From: Sphingomonas sp. CBMAI 2297
GTDB lineage: Bacteria; Pseudomonadota; Alphaproteobacteria; Sphingomonadales; Sphingomonadaceae
Direction of reading: 5' to 3'
Length of the DNA stretch: 64,000 bases
Assembly: GCF_029870595.1 (NCBI RefSeq)
Contig: NZ_JAPDIR010000012.1
Location: 1-64,000, forward strand
Part shown: piece by piece, positions 50,118-59,347 of the stretch
How the letters are laid out: each line of letters opens with the position of its first letter
How positions within the stretch are numbered: the first letter of the stretch is position 1
Notes under the pieces: generated by a model
What the model was told of the DNA's origin: nothing
The model's input: only the letters and a program-made list of their open reading frames with translations
The model's database searches: none
Made by a program: the position numbers and the translations under genes

Positions 50118-50945
50118 TCAGATACCCAGGCCGCCCGAGACTAGCAGCGTCTGGCCGCTCACATAGTCGCTTTCCGGCGCGCAGAAGAAATAGACGCCGC
50201 CCGCCGCTTCCTCGGGCGTGCCAGGGCGGCCGAGCGGGATCTGCGCGGCCACCGTCTCGCGGAACCCGGCGGGCACGCCGAACCGGAGCGGCCGGCCCTC
50301 GATCTCGGCATGGGTGTCCGGGTGGTCGTCGGGCAGGTTCAGCCGCGTCTCGATAAAGCCGAACGCGACGCAGTTCACGCAGACCTTCAGCCGGCCCCAT
50401 TCCTTGGCGAGCGTTTTTGTCATGCCGATCACGGCGGATTTGGCCGCGGCATAGTTGACCTGGCCGGGATTGCCGCCGAGGCCGGAGATCGAGGAGATGT
50501 TGACCACCTTGCGGATCACTTCGCGCCCGGCGGCGGCTTCCGCCTTCGCCATGGTCCGCCACGGCTCGGCGGCGGCGCGCAGGATGCGGAAGGGCGCGGT
50601 GACGTGCACGTCCAGCATCGCCTGGAACTGCTCGTCGCTCTGCTTGTGGATCACGCCGTCGCGGGTGTAGCCGGCATTGTTGACGATGATGTCGAGCCCG
50701 CCGAACCCGTCGAGCGCGGCCCGGACGATGCGCTCCCCGAAATCGGGCGCGGTGACGCTGCCGTTGCAGGCCACTGCCCGCCCGCCGGCGGCGCGGATCG
50801 CATCGACCACCGCGAGCGCGGGTTCCGCGTCGAGATCGTTGACGACGATCGCCGCCCCCTGCGCCGCCAGCTTCAGCGCGACCGCCCGCCCGATCCCCCG
50901 CCCCGATCCCGTGACGATCGCGACCTTGCCGGCGAGCGCTCGCAT
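50118..50945 (-). CDS. Short-chain dehydrogenase/reductase
   Basis: This 275-residue SDR has the cofactor motif VTGSGRGIGRAVAL, the structural NNAGYTRDGV, the catalytic Ser in NISSISGLGG and YAAAK with the Tyr/Lys pair. The acidic residue in VVNDLDAEPA after strand 2 favours NAD(H). FabG-like enzymes of this type act as hydroxyacyl dehydrogenases in degradation clusters. The unusually long stretch TMAKAEAAAGREVIRKVV before the Ser suggests a family for CoA or large alicyclic substrates. It overlaps the thiolase stop by one base. Confidence 0.92.
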   Translation of the reverse strand: MRALAGKVAIVTGSGRGIGRAVALKLAAQGAAIVVNDLDAEPALAVVDAIRAAGGRAVACNGSVTAPDFGERIVRAALDGFGGLDIIVNNAGYTRDGVIHKQSDEQFQAMLDVHVTAPFRILRAAAEPWRTMAKAEAAAGREVIRKVVNISSISGLGGNPGQVNYAAAKSAVIGMTKTLAKEWGRLKVCVNCVAFGFIETRLNLPDDHPDTHAEIEGRPLRFGVPAGFRETVAAQIPLGRPGTPEEAAGGVYFFCAPESDYVSGQTLLVSGGLGI

Positions 50946-52129
50946 CAGGCGCGGCCGTAGAGCGTGACGACGCAGGCGCCGCCCAGCCCCAGATTGTGCT
51001 GGAGGCCGAAGCGCACGCCCTCCACCTGGCGGCCGCCGGCATTGCCGCGCAGCTGCTGGGTCAGCTCATGGCATTGGGCGAGGCCGGTGGCACCGAGCGG
51101 ATGGCCCTTGGAAAGCAGCCCGCCCGAGGGGTTGGTCACGTGCCGGCCGCCATGGGTATTGCCGCCGTCGCGGATATAGGCCTCCGCCCCGCCCTCCGGG
51201 CACAGGCCGAGCGCCTCGTAGCTGATCAGCTCATTGGCGGTGAAACAGTCGTGCAGCTCGATCGCCCGGATGTCGTCCGGCCCCACGCCGGCGCGGTCAT
51301 AGACCGTCCGCGCCGCCTCGCGCGTCATCTCATAGCCGACGACGCTCATCATCGATCCGCTTTCGAAGGTCTCGGCATAGTCCGTGGTCATTGCCTGGGC
51401 GACGATCTCCACCCCCGCGTCCAGCCCGTGCCGCGCCGCGAAGGCCGGCGATACCAGCACCGCCGCCGCCGCGCCGCAGGTGGGCGGGCAGGCCTGGAAG
51501 CGCGTGAGCGGGCCGTGGAGATGCGCCGACGCCATCACTTCCTCGAGCGTCAGCGGCTCGCGGAACAGCGCCAGCGGGTTGTGCGCGGCATGGGCCCGGG
51601 CCTTGACCGCGATCATGCCGAACACTTCGTCGGGCGCGCCGTGGCGCTGCTGATAATCGAGTCCGGCGCCGCCGAACTGCTGGGCGACCAGCGGCACGGC
51701 ATCGTCCCGGCCGAGCAGCGCTTCCTGCCGGCTCAGATGGTGATCGAGCGACCGCTTGCGATCGGCGAACACTGCCCCGAGCGCGCCCGGCAGCATCTGC
51801 TCGAAGCCGAACGCCAGCACGCATTCCGCGACGCCGCTCTCGATCGCCTGGCGGGCGAGGAACAGGGCGGTGGAGCCGGTCGAGCAATTGTTGTTGACGT
51901 TGACGATCGGGATGCCGGTGCAGCCGACGCGGTAGAGCGCCGACTGGCCCGCGGTGGAATCGGCATAGACATAGCCGGCATAGGCCTGCTGGATCCGGCC
52001 ATAATCGACTCCCGCATCGGCGAGCGCGAGGCGGATCGCCTGCTCGGCCATGACGTCCCAATCCTCGCTCCGGCCGGGCTTGGCGAAGGGGATCATGCCG
52101 ACGCCGGCAATGCGGGCGCGCGCCGTCAT
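50945..52129 (-). CDS. SCP2-type thiolase
   Basis: The 394-residue protein belongs to the sterol-carrier-protein-X type of thiolases. The acylated Cys is in IVNVNNNCSTGSTAL, with IELHDCFTANEL, SKGHPLGATGLAQ and LGLGGACVV downstream. Such enzymes cleave 3-oxoacyl-CoA thioesters, typically of branched or cyclic substrates such as sterol side chains, and some act with acyl-CoA aldolases. No DUF35 or MaoC partner is present here. It overlaps the upstream hydrolase by four bases (ATGA) and the SDR by one. Confidence 0.9.
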   Translation of the reverse strand: MTARARIAGVGMIPFAKPGRSEDWDVMAEQAIRLALADAGVDYGRIQQAYAGYVYADSTAGQSALYRVGCTGIPIVNVNNNCSTGSTALFLARQAIESGVAECVLAFGFEQMLPGALGAVFADRKRSLDHHLSRQEALLGRDDAVPLVAQQFGGAGLDYQQRHGAPDEVFGMIAVKARAHAAHNPLALFREPLTLEEVMASAHLHGPLTRFQACPPTCGAAAAVLVSPAFAARHGLDAGVEIVAQAMTTDYAETFESGSMMSVVGYEMTREAARTVYDRAGVGPDDIRAIELHDCFTANELISYEALGLCPEGGAEAYIRDGGNTHGGRHVTNPSGGLLSKGHPLGATGLAQCHELTQQLRGNAGGRQVEGVRFGLQHNLGLGGACVVTLYGRA

Positions 52130-52932
52130 TCGCCGCCCCGCGCGCGATCGGCCGCCGCGACGAAATCGAGGAACGCCGCGGTCGAGCCGGCATTGTCGGC
52201 GACCAGATAATTGTGCCCGGCGCCCTTGAACTCGACATATCGGCTGCCGGGGATGATCGCGTGCAGCTCGCGACCCTTCTCGACCGGGACGGCCTTGTCC
52301 TCGTCGCCGTGCAGCACGAGCACGGGCATGGTCATCCGGTCCCGCGCCCGCTCGGTGGTGGTGGCATAGGCCGCGATCGCCAGGACCTGGGCGCGCACGC
52401 CGGCCATGGTGAAGCGATCGCGCGACAGCACGCCGATATCGTGCAGGGCCGCCTCGCGCGGCGCGGCCGAGCCATAGGCTTCCGGCTTGGCGCGCTTGAA
52501 CATCGCCCGCACCAGCCAGCGCGGCAGGCCGTAGATCAGTTTCTGCGCGCCCCGCATCCTGGTCTTCTCGGTCTTGAGCATCGTGCAGCCCAAAGTCACC
52601 GAGCGGGTGCGTTCCGGATATGCCATCGCGAACTCGGCCGCGATGCCGCCGCCCATCGAGACGCCATAGACATGCGCGCTGCGCTCGCCCGCCGCCTCGA
52701 GCACCGCCAGCGCATCGGCGGCGAACTGCTCGATCGTGACGCCCGGCGTGGTGTCGCTGTCGCCCGTGCCGCGATTGTCGAACCAGATCGCGCGGTGGTG
52801 CCGCGTGAGCGCCGGCAGCAGCGGATACCACATCCGCGAACTGTAGAGATGGCCCATGATCAGCAGCACCGGCGTGCCGCTGCCTTGCGCTTCCCAATGG
52901 ATTCTTGCGCCGTTGCTCTGGACGAATGGCAC
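52126..52932 (-). CDS. Alpha/beta hydrolase
   Basis: The protein (268 residues from GTG) has the alpha/beta-hydrolase fold with the nucleophile elbow VYGVSMGGGIAAEFA, the acid in LVLHGDEDKAVP and the catalytic His in KGAGHNYLV. WFDNRGTGDS is typical of esterases and C-C hydrolases. GTG with complement 52932-52930 is favoured, as GGGAGAGA lies six bases upstream and the conserved part (PFVQSNGARI) begins there; the ATG at 52974 lies too close to the predicted transcription start. It is the first gene of the hydrolase-thiolase-SDR-esterase operon. Confidence 0.88.
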   Translation of the reverse strand: MPFVQSNGARIHWEAQGSGTPVLLIMGHLYSSRMWYPLLPALTRHHRAIWFDNRGTGDSDTTPGVTIEQFAADALAVLEAAGERSAHVYGVSMGGGIAAEFAMAYPERTRSVTLGCTMLKTEKTRMRGAQKLIYGLPRWLVRAMFKRAKPEAYGSAAPREAALHDIGVLSRDRFTMAGVRAQVLAIAAYATTTERARDRMTMPVLVLHGDEDKAVPVEKGRELHAIIPGSRYVEFKGAGHNYLVADNAGSTAAFLDFVAAADRARGGE

Positions 52933-52993
52933 GTCTTCTCTCCCGCGCGGTCTCTGCGCCGCATGCGACGACACAGCATGACCAGGCCGGGCA

Positions 52994-53017
52994 TGTCAAT
53001 CTTCATTCATGAATCAA
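52994..53017 (-). promoter_or_regulatory. Promoter with TetR-type operator before the hydrolase operon
   Basis: On the minus strand the dyad TTGATTCATGAATGAA (53002-53017) stands two bases before TTGACA (52994-52999). The dyad matches the two sites before TonB receptor 1, and the next 14 bases match the acyl-CoA synthetase promoter. This ties the operon to the same regulator. Confidence 0.65.
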
Positions 53018-53046
53018 TTAATTTATAGCGGCATCGCGAGGGCACG

Positions 53047-53077
53047 TAAAAAGCGGGCGGCCCGCTGGGGCCGCCCG
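53047..53077 (-). terminator. Intrinsic terminator after TonB receptor 2
   Basis: CGGGCGGCC and GGCCGCCCG pair around a six-base loop, followed on the minus strand by CTTTTTA. It lies about 60 bases after the receptor stop and separates it from the hydrolase operon. Confidence 0.88.
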
Positions 53078-53135
53078 AGAATATGAGACACTGCGAAGTT
53101 GCGATCAGCCAGCGCCTCGGGGCTGGTCGATCGGA

Positions 53136-56100
53136 TCAGAAGTCCACTTTCGCGCCGACGCGGAAATAGCGGCCCATGATGTTCGGGCCGGCCCAGGCCG
53201 GGTTGTAGCCGAAGATGCTGTAGGCGGCGTTCGGATCGAAGGGCGGCTTGGTGTCGAGCAGGTTCATCACGTTCAGCGACAGGGCGAAATTGTCGTTGAT
53301 CCGGTGCTGGATGGTGAGGTCGACGTTCCAGATGTCCTTCGAGCGGCACTGCACCGGCGTGCCGTCGCCATAGGTCACGGCGCCATGCTCGACCGCGCTC
53401 GCGCAGTCGAACGGCGTCGCGCCATAGTCGACCTGCGATACGTGATAGCCGGCCGTGTAATAGGCGGTGGCCGTCACGCTGGTGGCGCCGAGCTGCAGCG
53501 TGTTCTGCCAGCTGGCCCGCCAGCGCGGCGAGCCCGAGCACGAGGTGTTGTTGCACGGGCTCAGCGTGCCCTCATAACGCTGCGTCGGCTGCGCCACGCC
53601 GGTGATCGGGTCGACCAGCGTGAGATGGTTCTTGTCGAGATACGATGCCTCGAACGCGCTGATCCAGCGCACGCCCTCGGCCAGCTTCAGATTGGCGTTG
53701 AAGCCGGCGTCGATGCCCTGGACGACCTGATTGTTGGCATTGGCATAGGACGCCTGGATGGTGCCGATATGCGGCAATGCGTTCGGATTGGCCGGATCCA
53801 CCGGCCCGGGCCGGACGGTGAAGCCCGGAATGTTCACGACGCCGTTGTTGCGGTAATAGGCGTCGAGCACCGGCGCGGTGTTGTTCACGCCGACGATCTG
53901 GTCCTTGACCTTGATCCGCCAGAAATCGACCGTGAAGCTCAGCCCGCGGATCGGCTCGAAGATCAGCCCGGCGGTCAGGCTTTCCGACTTCTCCGGCCGC
54001 AGCGCGGGATTGCCCACATTGGTGAGGCCCAGGGCGAATTGCTGGGTGGCATAGGCATTGTTGCCATGCGCCGCGCAGAAGCTCGCATAGGTCTGGCAGA
54101 AGGTGCCGCCGCCGCGAGTCACGAAGCCGGTGGTCGGCAGGCCGAAGGCTTCGTTGAAGCTCGGGATGCGGAAGCCCTTCGACCAGGTGCCGCGCACCGC
54201 AAGCGCGCGGATCGGGGTGATCTTGGCACCGACCTTGGGCGAGAAATTCTTCTGCCCGGTCGAATAGGAATCATAGCGGCCCGAGAGGTTCAGCTCGATC
54301 TTGTCCAGCGCGGTCGCCTGGATTTCGCCAAAGGCCGAGAAGACCTTGCGGCTGCCCGAGGTGCCGACCGCGTTGATGTCGTAATAGCGTTCCCAGGGAT
54401 GCGCGTCATTGCCGGGATTGGCGCTCGGCGCATCGATCGACTCATAGCGATAGGAAAGGCCGCCCGCCGCATCGACGCCGCCGCCCGGCAGGTCGAACAC
54501 GTGCCGCGACAGGCTCGCGGTGGCCTGCCACAGGTCCGAGTTCGACACCGTGCTCTTCTTCGGCGCGATATAATCCCAGACGCTCTGCGGATTGGCGGAC
54601 GGGTTGGTGAAGTCGAACGTCCCGCGCGCCAGCACATCCATGATGCGTTGCGCGATGAGATAGTTGGTCTGGGTGCGGGTGAGCTTGGAGTTGGCGGCGA
54701 CGAAGCTCGCCGAATAGTCGAAGCCGGCGATCTGGCCGGACAGGCCGATCGTGCCGCGCAGCGTCCGCGACACCGAATCATCCGCGCGCTGGCGATCCGA
54801 ACGGAACAGGACCTGCGCGGTCTGGCCGGCAGCCGCGAAGGGATTTTGCGGGTTGAGCGTGCCGTTGGTGGCGTTGCAGCCGGTGTTCAGCCCGTTGGGC
54901 GTGCCGACGCCGGTCGCGCAGACATAGACCGGCATGATCGCATAATAGGTGCCCACGGGGGTGGGGTCCGGCATGAAATAGTTGAACTGCTTCGGCGTGG
55001 ACGTCGCATGGGTGGACGTCTTGTAATAGTTCGCCTGCGCGTAGAACTGGTGCGAATCACCGATATTGGCGGTGAAGCGGCTGGACACGCCGAAGCGCTC
55101 CACGTCCGGCAGCAGCATCAGATAATCCGTCGGATTGCCTTCGCATATGATGCCGTTCGCGGGGGCCGTGCCCAGCCGTGCAATCTGGGCGGCGGTGAGT
55201 TGACGCCGCGCGGCCCGCCCGCAATCGACCGAGGCGTTGAGATAGGAGAACCGCCCCGCGCCGATCGCCGCGCCCGGAGTCGTCACCGGGCGAACCAGCG
55301 CGACATTGGGCGTGGCGATCATGCCGTTCACCGAACCATCGACATTGATGCCGTTCCAGTTGTTGTTCTTCATGCAGGCGCCGCCCGCGTTGCAGATCCG
55401 GCTCCAGTCGGTGGTGTTGAACGGATAGTCGCGGTCGCGCGCCCAGAGCGGGTTCTGCTTCAGATATTCGCCGCCGATATAGAAGTTGAAGCCCTGCTCG
55501 TTGAGGTCGCCATAGCCCCAGGTCAGGTCGGCGCGCTGCTCGCCCGCGTCACCGCGCTGCGAGATGCCGGCCGAGACATTGGCGTGCAGCCCCTTGATCT
55601 CCTTCTTGGTGATCACGTTGATCACGCCGGCCACCGCGTCGGCGCCATAGGTCGACGAAGCGCCGTCCTTCAGCACGTCGATCCGCTCGATGATCGCGTT
55701 CGGGATGGTGTTCATGTCGACGAAGTTGCGCTGGCCGTCGTCCGCGAGCGGATAGGGCGCCATGCGCAGGCCGTCGAAGATGGTCAGCGTGGCCTGCACG
55801 GTGAGGCCGCGCAGCGAGATCGCGCTGGCGCCCGCGGCGAAATTGGCGCTCGCGTTCCAGCCCTGGGTGATCGTGCCGGCATTGCCCGCCGACAGGCGCT
55901 GCAGCGCCTCGGTGACGGTGTTCAGGCCGCGCTGCTCCAGCGTCTCGGCCGAGAGCACGGTCACCGGCGACGGCGTTTCCGTGTCGGTGCGCCGGATCAG
56001 CGAGCCGGTGACGACGATCGAGTCGCCGGTTTCCACCGTCGGCGCTTCGCCGGGATTTGCCTGGGTGCCGGACGGGCTGGAAGTGCCCCGGTCCTGTGCC

Positions 56101-56180
56101 AGCGCGGCGGGCGCCTGGGCGGCGCCGAGCGCGAGCGCCGAAAGCGCGGCCGTGGCGCGCAATATGTTCCTGAAGTGCAC
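53136..56180 (-). CDS. TonB-dependent outer-membrane receptor 2
   Basis: The 1,014-residue receptor has a signal peptide ending near AALAQ, a Ser/Gly-rich segment, a TonB-box-like SIVVTGSLIRR, a plug with GLTVQATLTIFDGLRMAPYP and IERIDVLKDGASSTYGADAV, and a large barrel ending RVGAKVDF. The plug wording and size match the big sphingomonad/Caulobacter receptors for carbohydrates and plant compounds. It has its own terminator and probably its own promoter in the 227-base gap upstream. It likely imports another component of the same nutrient mixture. Confidence 0.94.
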   Translation of the reverse strand: MHFRNILRATAALSALALGAAQAPAALAQDRGTSSPSGTQANPGEAPTVETGDSIVVTGSLIRRTDTETPSPVTVLSAETLEQRGLNTVTEALQRLSAGNAGTITQGWNASANFAAGASAISLRGLTVQATLTIFDGLRMAPYPLADDGQRNFVDMNTIPNAIIERIDVLKDGASSTYGADAVAGVINVITKKEIKGLHANVSAGISQRGDAGEQRADLTWGYGDLNEQGFNFYIGGEYLKQNPLWARDRDYPFNTTDWSRICNAGGACMKNNNWNGINVDGSVNGMIATPNVALVRPVTTPGAAIGAGRFSYLNASVDCGRAARRQLTAAQIARLGTAPANGIICEGNPTDYLMLLPDVERFGVSSRFTANIGDSHQFYAQANYYKTSTHATSTPKQFNYFMPDPTPVGTYYAIMPVYVCATGVGTPNGLNTGCNATNGTLNPQNPFAAAGQTAQVLFRSDRQRADDSVSRTLRGTIGLSGQIAGFDYSASFVAANSKLTRTQTNYLIAQRIMDVLARGTFDFTNPSANPQSVWDYIAPKKSTVSNSDLWQATASLSRHVFDLPGGGVDAAGGLSYRYESIDAPSANPGNDAHPWERYYDINAVGTSGSRKVFSAFGEIQATALDKIELNLSGRYDSYSTGQKNFSPKVGAKITPIRALAVRGTWSKGFRIPSFNEAFGLPTTGFVTRGGGTFCQTYASFCAAHGNNAYATQQFALGLTNVGNPALRPEKSESLTAGLIFEPIRGLSFTVDFWRIKVKDQIVGVNNTAPVLDAYYRNNGVVNIPGFTVRPGPVDPANPNALPHIGTIQASYANANNQVVQGIDAGFNANLKLAEGVRWISAFEASYLDKNHLTLVDPITGVAQPTQRYEGTLSPCNNTSCSGSPRWRASWQNTLQLGATSVTATAYYTAGYHVSQVDYGATPFDCASAVEHGAVTYGDGTPVQCRSKDIWNVDLTIQHRINDNFALSLNVMNLLDTKPPFDPNAAYSIFGYNPAWAGPNIMGRYFRVGAKVDF

Positions 56181-56407
56181 GAAGTTACCCCTTTCAAGTC
56201 CGCGGCCCTTGTGGGCCTGCCGATGGGCAACTATGCCGTGCTATCCGATCGCCGTGCGTAAGCTCTTCGAAAGCAAAGCGTAAATTTTCTGAAAAGACAT
56301 CCCCAGGCGATAGCCTCGCATGGGCGCGTATCATCGCCCTTCATCGCGCCGCCATATCGGCGGGATGGCACGGCATTTCCGGAAACGCGCCCGATCGGGC
56401 GCCGATG
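56181..56407. other. Intergenic region upstream of TonB receptor 2
   Basis: No gene is supported. It should contain the receptor promoter on the minus strand. I do not see a copy of the TTGATTYRTGAATSAR dyad here, so this receptor may be controlled differently from receptor 1. Confidence 0.4.
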
Positions 56408-57628
56408 TCAGCCGGGCGAACCTCGGCCGGAGCCGGCCTTCCGGGGCAAGGGCTCGAGGCGCCGGTGCAGCAGCTTCTCGACCAGTCCGCGATAATAGCC
56501 GGCGAGCTCCGGCTCGTCGCCGATGATCTCGAGGGCGCGGACGATCGGCACCCATCCGTTCGCGCCGTTGACGAAGATGGCCGCCCCCGTGCGCCGATCG
56601 GGCGAGAAATAGACGAGATCGGTCTCGCCTTCGTCATTGCCCGTGTGCTGGAGCACGGTGTGGCGGCCGTAGCGCTGCACCTGCCATCCAAAGGAATAGC
56701 CATAGCGATCCGGGCAGCGGCGCGTGAAGCGGAGCTCGCAGCCATAGCGCGCGTCGCCGGCGAGCGGAGTCACGATCCGCTCGCGGATAGCGCGCGTCTC
56801 CGATCCCCGCCGCGATGCCGCGATCAGGCGCTCGAGAAACGCGCCATAGGCGTCGGGCGTCGCGATCAGGTCATAGGCGGCGCCCAGCCCGCTCCCCTCC
56901 CGGAGCCCCGGATACAGCGATGCCATGTCGAGGAACCGGCCGTCCGCGCCCATGGGCAGCGCAAGTCGCCCCGCGGTCCAGCCCGGCAGCTCGCCCACCG
57001 CCATATGCGTGATGGCCCAGGGGCGCAGCAGGGTTTCCGCGGTGAGCGCCCGCAACGTCATGCCCGTCTTCGCCTGGGCATAGCGCGCGGCGAGCTCGAT
57101 GCCCGCGCCCGAATAGCGATAGCGGGTGCCGGGCGCCCAGTCGAAGGCGAGCCTGCCTTCGGGATAATCGTCGGCCCAGTTGCGCAGCCCCGAGCGATGC
57201 GAGAGCAGAATGCGCGTGGTGAGCAGCCTGTAGCGCGGATCGCCGGCGAGGTCCGGCGACGCGACATGGGCGGCGATCGGCTCGTCCAGGTCGATCCGGC
57301 GCGCCGCCGCCAGCGCGAGCAGAGTCTCCGCCGTGACCGTCTTCGCGATCGACGCGGTGTTGAACGCGGTGTCCGCGCTGATCGGCACGCCCGGCGCCTG
57401 CTCGCCATAATGGCCCGACCAGATCAGGCGGCCGTCGCGGACCACCGCGATGCCGATGCCCCCGATCTTCTCCGCCCGCACGATTTCCGGCATCCGCCGC
57501 GCCATCGCGGCATCGAGCCTGACGGCGGCCGGAGTCACGTCCCTGGCCGCCAGGGGCTGGGCCGCGAAACCGGCAATCGCGAGAGCGGGGATCGCCCGCC
57601 GAACCATCCAATGCTTCATATGCTGCAT
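56408..57628 (-). CDS. Exported serine hydrolase (beta-lactamase-like) 1
   Basis: The 406-residue protein has a signal peptide (IPALAIAGFAAQPLAA). The active-site motifs of the penicillin-binding-protein/class C family are present: SIAK in NTASIAKTVTAE, the Tyr motif YRYSGAGIEL and HTG in VLQHTGNDEGET. It may be a D-aminopeptidase, esterase or peptidoglycan-acting enzyme in the periplasm. It follows a second member of the same family in the same direction after 10 bases, so they form one unit. Confidence 0.88.
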   Translation of the reverse strand: MQHMKHWMVRRAIPALAIAGFAAQPLAARDVTPAAVRLDAAMARRMPEIVRAEKIGGIGIAVVRDGRLIWSGHYGEQAPGVPISADTAFNTASIAKTVTAETLLALAAARRIDLDEPIAAHVASPDLAGDPRYRLLTTRILLSHRSGLRNWADDYPEGRLAFDWAPGTRYRYSGAGIELAARYAQAKTGMTLRALTAETLLRPWAITHMAVGELPGWTAGRLALPMGADGRFLDMASLYPGLREGSGLGAAYDLIATPDAYGAFLERLIAASRRGSETRAIRERIVTPLAGDARYGCELRFTRRCPDRYGYSFGWQVQRYGRHTVLQHTGNDEGETDLVYFSPDRRTGAAIFVNGANGWVPIVRALEIIGDEPELAGYYRGLVEKLLHRRLEPLPRKAGSGRGSPG

Positions 57629-57638
57629 GTGCCGCCCC

Positions 57639-58793
57639 TCATTTGCGCGGATAGGGGCCGGCTCCCGTGGCCGGCGGCGGTGGTGCCTGCATCGCGGTCA
57701 TCACGCTCAGGCACAAGTCGAACATCCGCGCGCCCGCTGCTTCCGTGGCGATATTGCTCATCGCCACCACGGCCCGGCCGGTCCCCGGCTCCACCATCAT
57801 CCCGGTCGTGAACCCCACATCCTGCCCCATGTGAAAGGCGATGGCGCGCCCTTCGACCCGCAGCAGGAACCATCCCAGGCCGATCGCGGGCTCCCACTGC
57901 GCCCGGTCCGGACGATCGACAACGGCGCTGGGCCGCAGCATCGCCGCGATACCGGCATCGGAGAGCAGCCGCCGCATGCCGTGCCCCGGCGGCGCCGCCC
58001 AATAGCGCGCCCAGCGCAGCATGTCGGCCGCATCGGCATAGAGCGTCGAGCTGCCCGCATGGACGCGGTTATAGGGGAAGACCGCGCTCACCCGCACCTG
58101 CCCGCCCTCCGCCATGTGCGGCGCGGAGAGACGGCGGCGATCGACTTCGGCGAGCAGCAGCGAGCTGTGCCGCATGCCGAGCGGCGCCAGCACATGCCGG
58201 CGCACATAATGTTCGAACGGCATGCCGCTGACCTTGGCGATCACGTCGCCAAGCACGTCATAGCCAAGGTTGCTGTAATGCACCGCCGCGCCGGGATCGC
58301 TCACCAGCTTCAGCCCGGTAAGGCCGCGCACCCACTGCTCGAGCGCCGCATCGGAAGTCTGCGGGCGCTCCCATTCATAGTCCTCGACATCGGGCAACCC
58401 CGAGCTGTGGTTGAGCATCTGCCGGATCGTGACCCGCCCGAAGCGGGGATCGGCGAGACGGAAATAGGGCAGATAGCGGGTAGGCGAGGCGTCCAGGTCG
58501 AGCCGCCCCTGCTCGGCCAGCTGCAATATCGCCGCGGCGACGAAGGGCTTGGTCACCGAGGCCATGTGGAAGACCGTGCGCCGGTCGACCGGCACGCCGG
58601 TGGCGAGGCTGACGGTGCCGGCGGCGGCGATGTGCGAGCGACCGTCGCCATCGCTCCAGCCGATCACCATGCCCGGCGCGCCGGTGGCGCGGAGATATTC
58701 CGCCGCGGCGTCACGGCGATGCGGCACGGAAGTGGCGGTCGTGGCGCAGCCGGCCGTCAGCAGCAACAATCCGGACAGCAGCGTGCGAAGCAT
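57639..58793 (-). CDS. Serine hydrolase (beta-lactamase-like) lipoprotein 2
   Basis: The 384-residue protein begins with a lipoprotein signal, LLLLTAGC (lipidation at about Cys16). The nucleophile motif is SVTK in HMASVTKPFVAAA, the second motif YSNLGYDVLG, and the His motif is replaced by HMGQDVGF. It differs from its neighbour at 56,408, so the two are not recent duplicates. It shares one base with the end of the GNAT gene, indicating coupled translation. Substrate unknown. Confidence 0.88.
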   Translation of the reverse strand: MLRTLLSGLLLLTAGCATTATSVPHRRDAAAEYLRATGAPGMVIGWSDGDGRSHIAAAGTVSLATGVPVDRRTVFHMASVTKPFVAAAILQLAEQGRLDLDASPTRYLPYFRLADPRFGRVTIRQMLNHSSGLPDVEDYEWERPQTSDAALEQWVRGLTGLKLVSDPGAAVHYSNLGYDVLGDVIAKVSGMPFEHYVRRHVLAPLGMRHSSLLLAEVDRRRLSAPHMAEGGQVRVSAVFPYNRVHAGSSTLYADAADMLRWARYWAAPPGHGMRRLLSDAGIAAMLRPSAVVDRPDRAQWEPAIGLGWFLLRVEGRAIAFHMGQDVGFTTGMMVEPGTGRAVVAMSNIATEAAGARMFDLCLSVMTAMQAPPPPATGAGPYPRK

Positions 58794-59347
58794 CAGGCCA
58801 GCCGCTGCGCCGCAAAGAAGGCGTCGCGGTTCAGCTGCAGATCGACGCTGTCGCACCATTCCGCCCCGACGAGCAGGGTCCGCTCGCGCCTGCCGGTCTC
58901 GCGGAAGCCGAGCCGGTCCAGCAGGCGCAGGCACGCGGCATTGCGCGGATCGACATCGGCGGTCACCGCGGGCAGCCCGTGCAGTTCGAACCCCCGTGCG
59001 AGCACGGCGCCGAGCGCCTCCGTGGCGAATCCGCGGCCCCAGCTCAGCGGGTGCAGGATCAGGCCGATCTCCGGGAACCGGTAGAAGCCGGCCTTGCCGA
59101 TCACCGCGCCGTCATGCTCGACGACGAAATCCTCGCCTTGGCCCGGTGGGATGGCGAGCATGTCCGCCAGCCATTCCCTCGACTCGCCAATGGCCGAATG
59201 GGGCGGGTGCGACCAATAGGCCGTCGCCACCGGGTCGCCCAGTATCGCGTGCATCGCGGCCAGGTCCCCGGCGCGCGCCGGCCGTAGCGTCAGTCGGGTG
59301 GTGTATAGCGTCCCGGCCGGGCCCGGTCCTGCATTCGCAAACGTCAC
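58793..59347 (-). CDS. GNAT-family N-acetyltransferase
   Basis: The 184-residue protein is a RimJ/RimL-type acetyltransferase: TTRLTLRPARAGDLAAMHAI at the N-terminus, the acetyl-CoA loop HPLSWGRGFATEAL (motif A) and NAACLRLLDRLGFRETGRRE (motif B). It starts at GTG in a GTGA overlap with the deacetylase stop, and GGAGGG lies just upstream; longer frames starting at 59443 run into the deacetylase gene. Possible targets are amino-sugar or peptide products of its neighbours, which is inference. Confidence 0.88.
   Translation of the reverse strand: MTFANAGPGPAGTLYTTRLTLRPARAGDLAAMHAILGDPVATAYWSHPPHSAIGESREWLADMLAIPPGQGEDFVVEHDGAVIGKAGFYRFPEIGLILHPLSWGRGFATEALGAVLARGFELHGLPAVTADVDPRNAACLRLLDRLGFRETGRRERTLLVGAEWCDSVDLQLNRDAFFAAQRLA

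Noticed and set aside
53304-56261. A 985-codon plus-strand frame opposite TonB receptor 2
   Set aside because: Arg/Gly/Ala/Leu-rich antisense frame; the minus strand has signal peptide, plug and barrel of a complete receptor.
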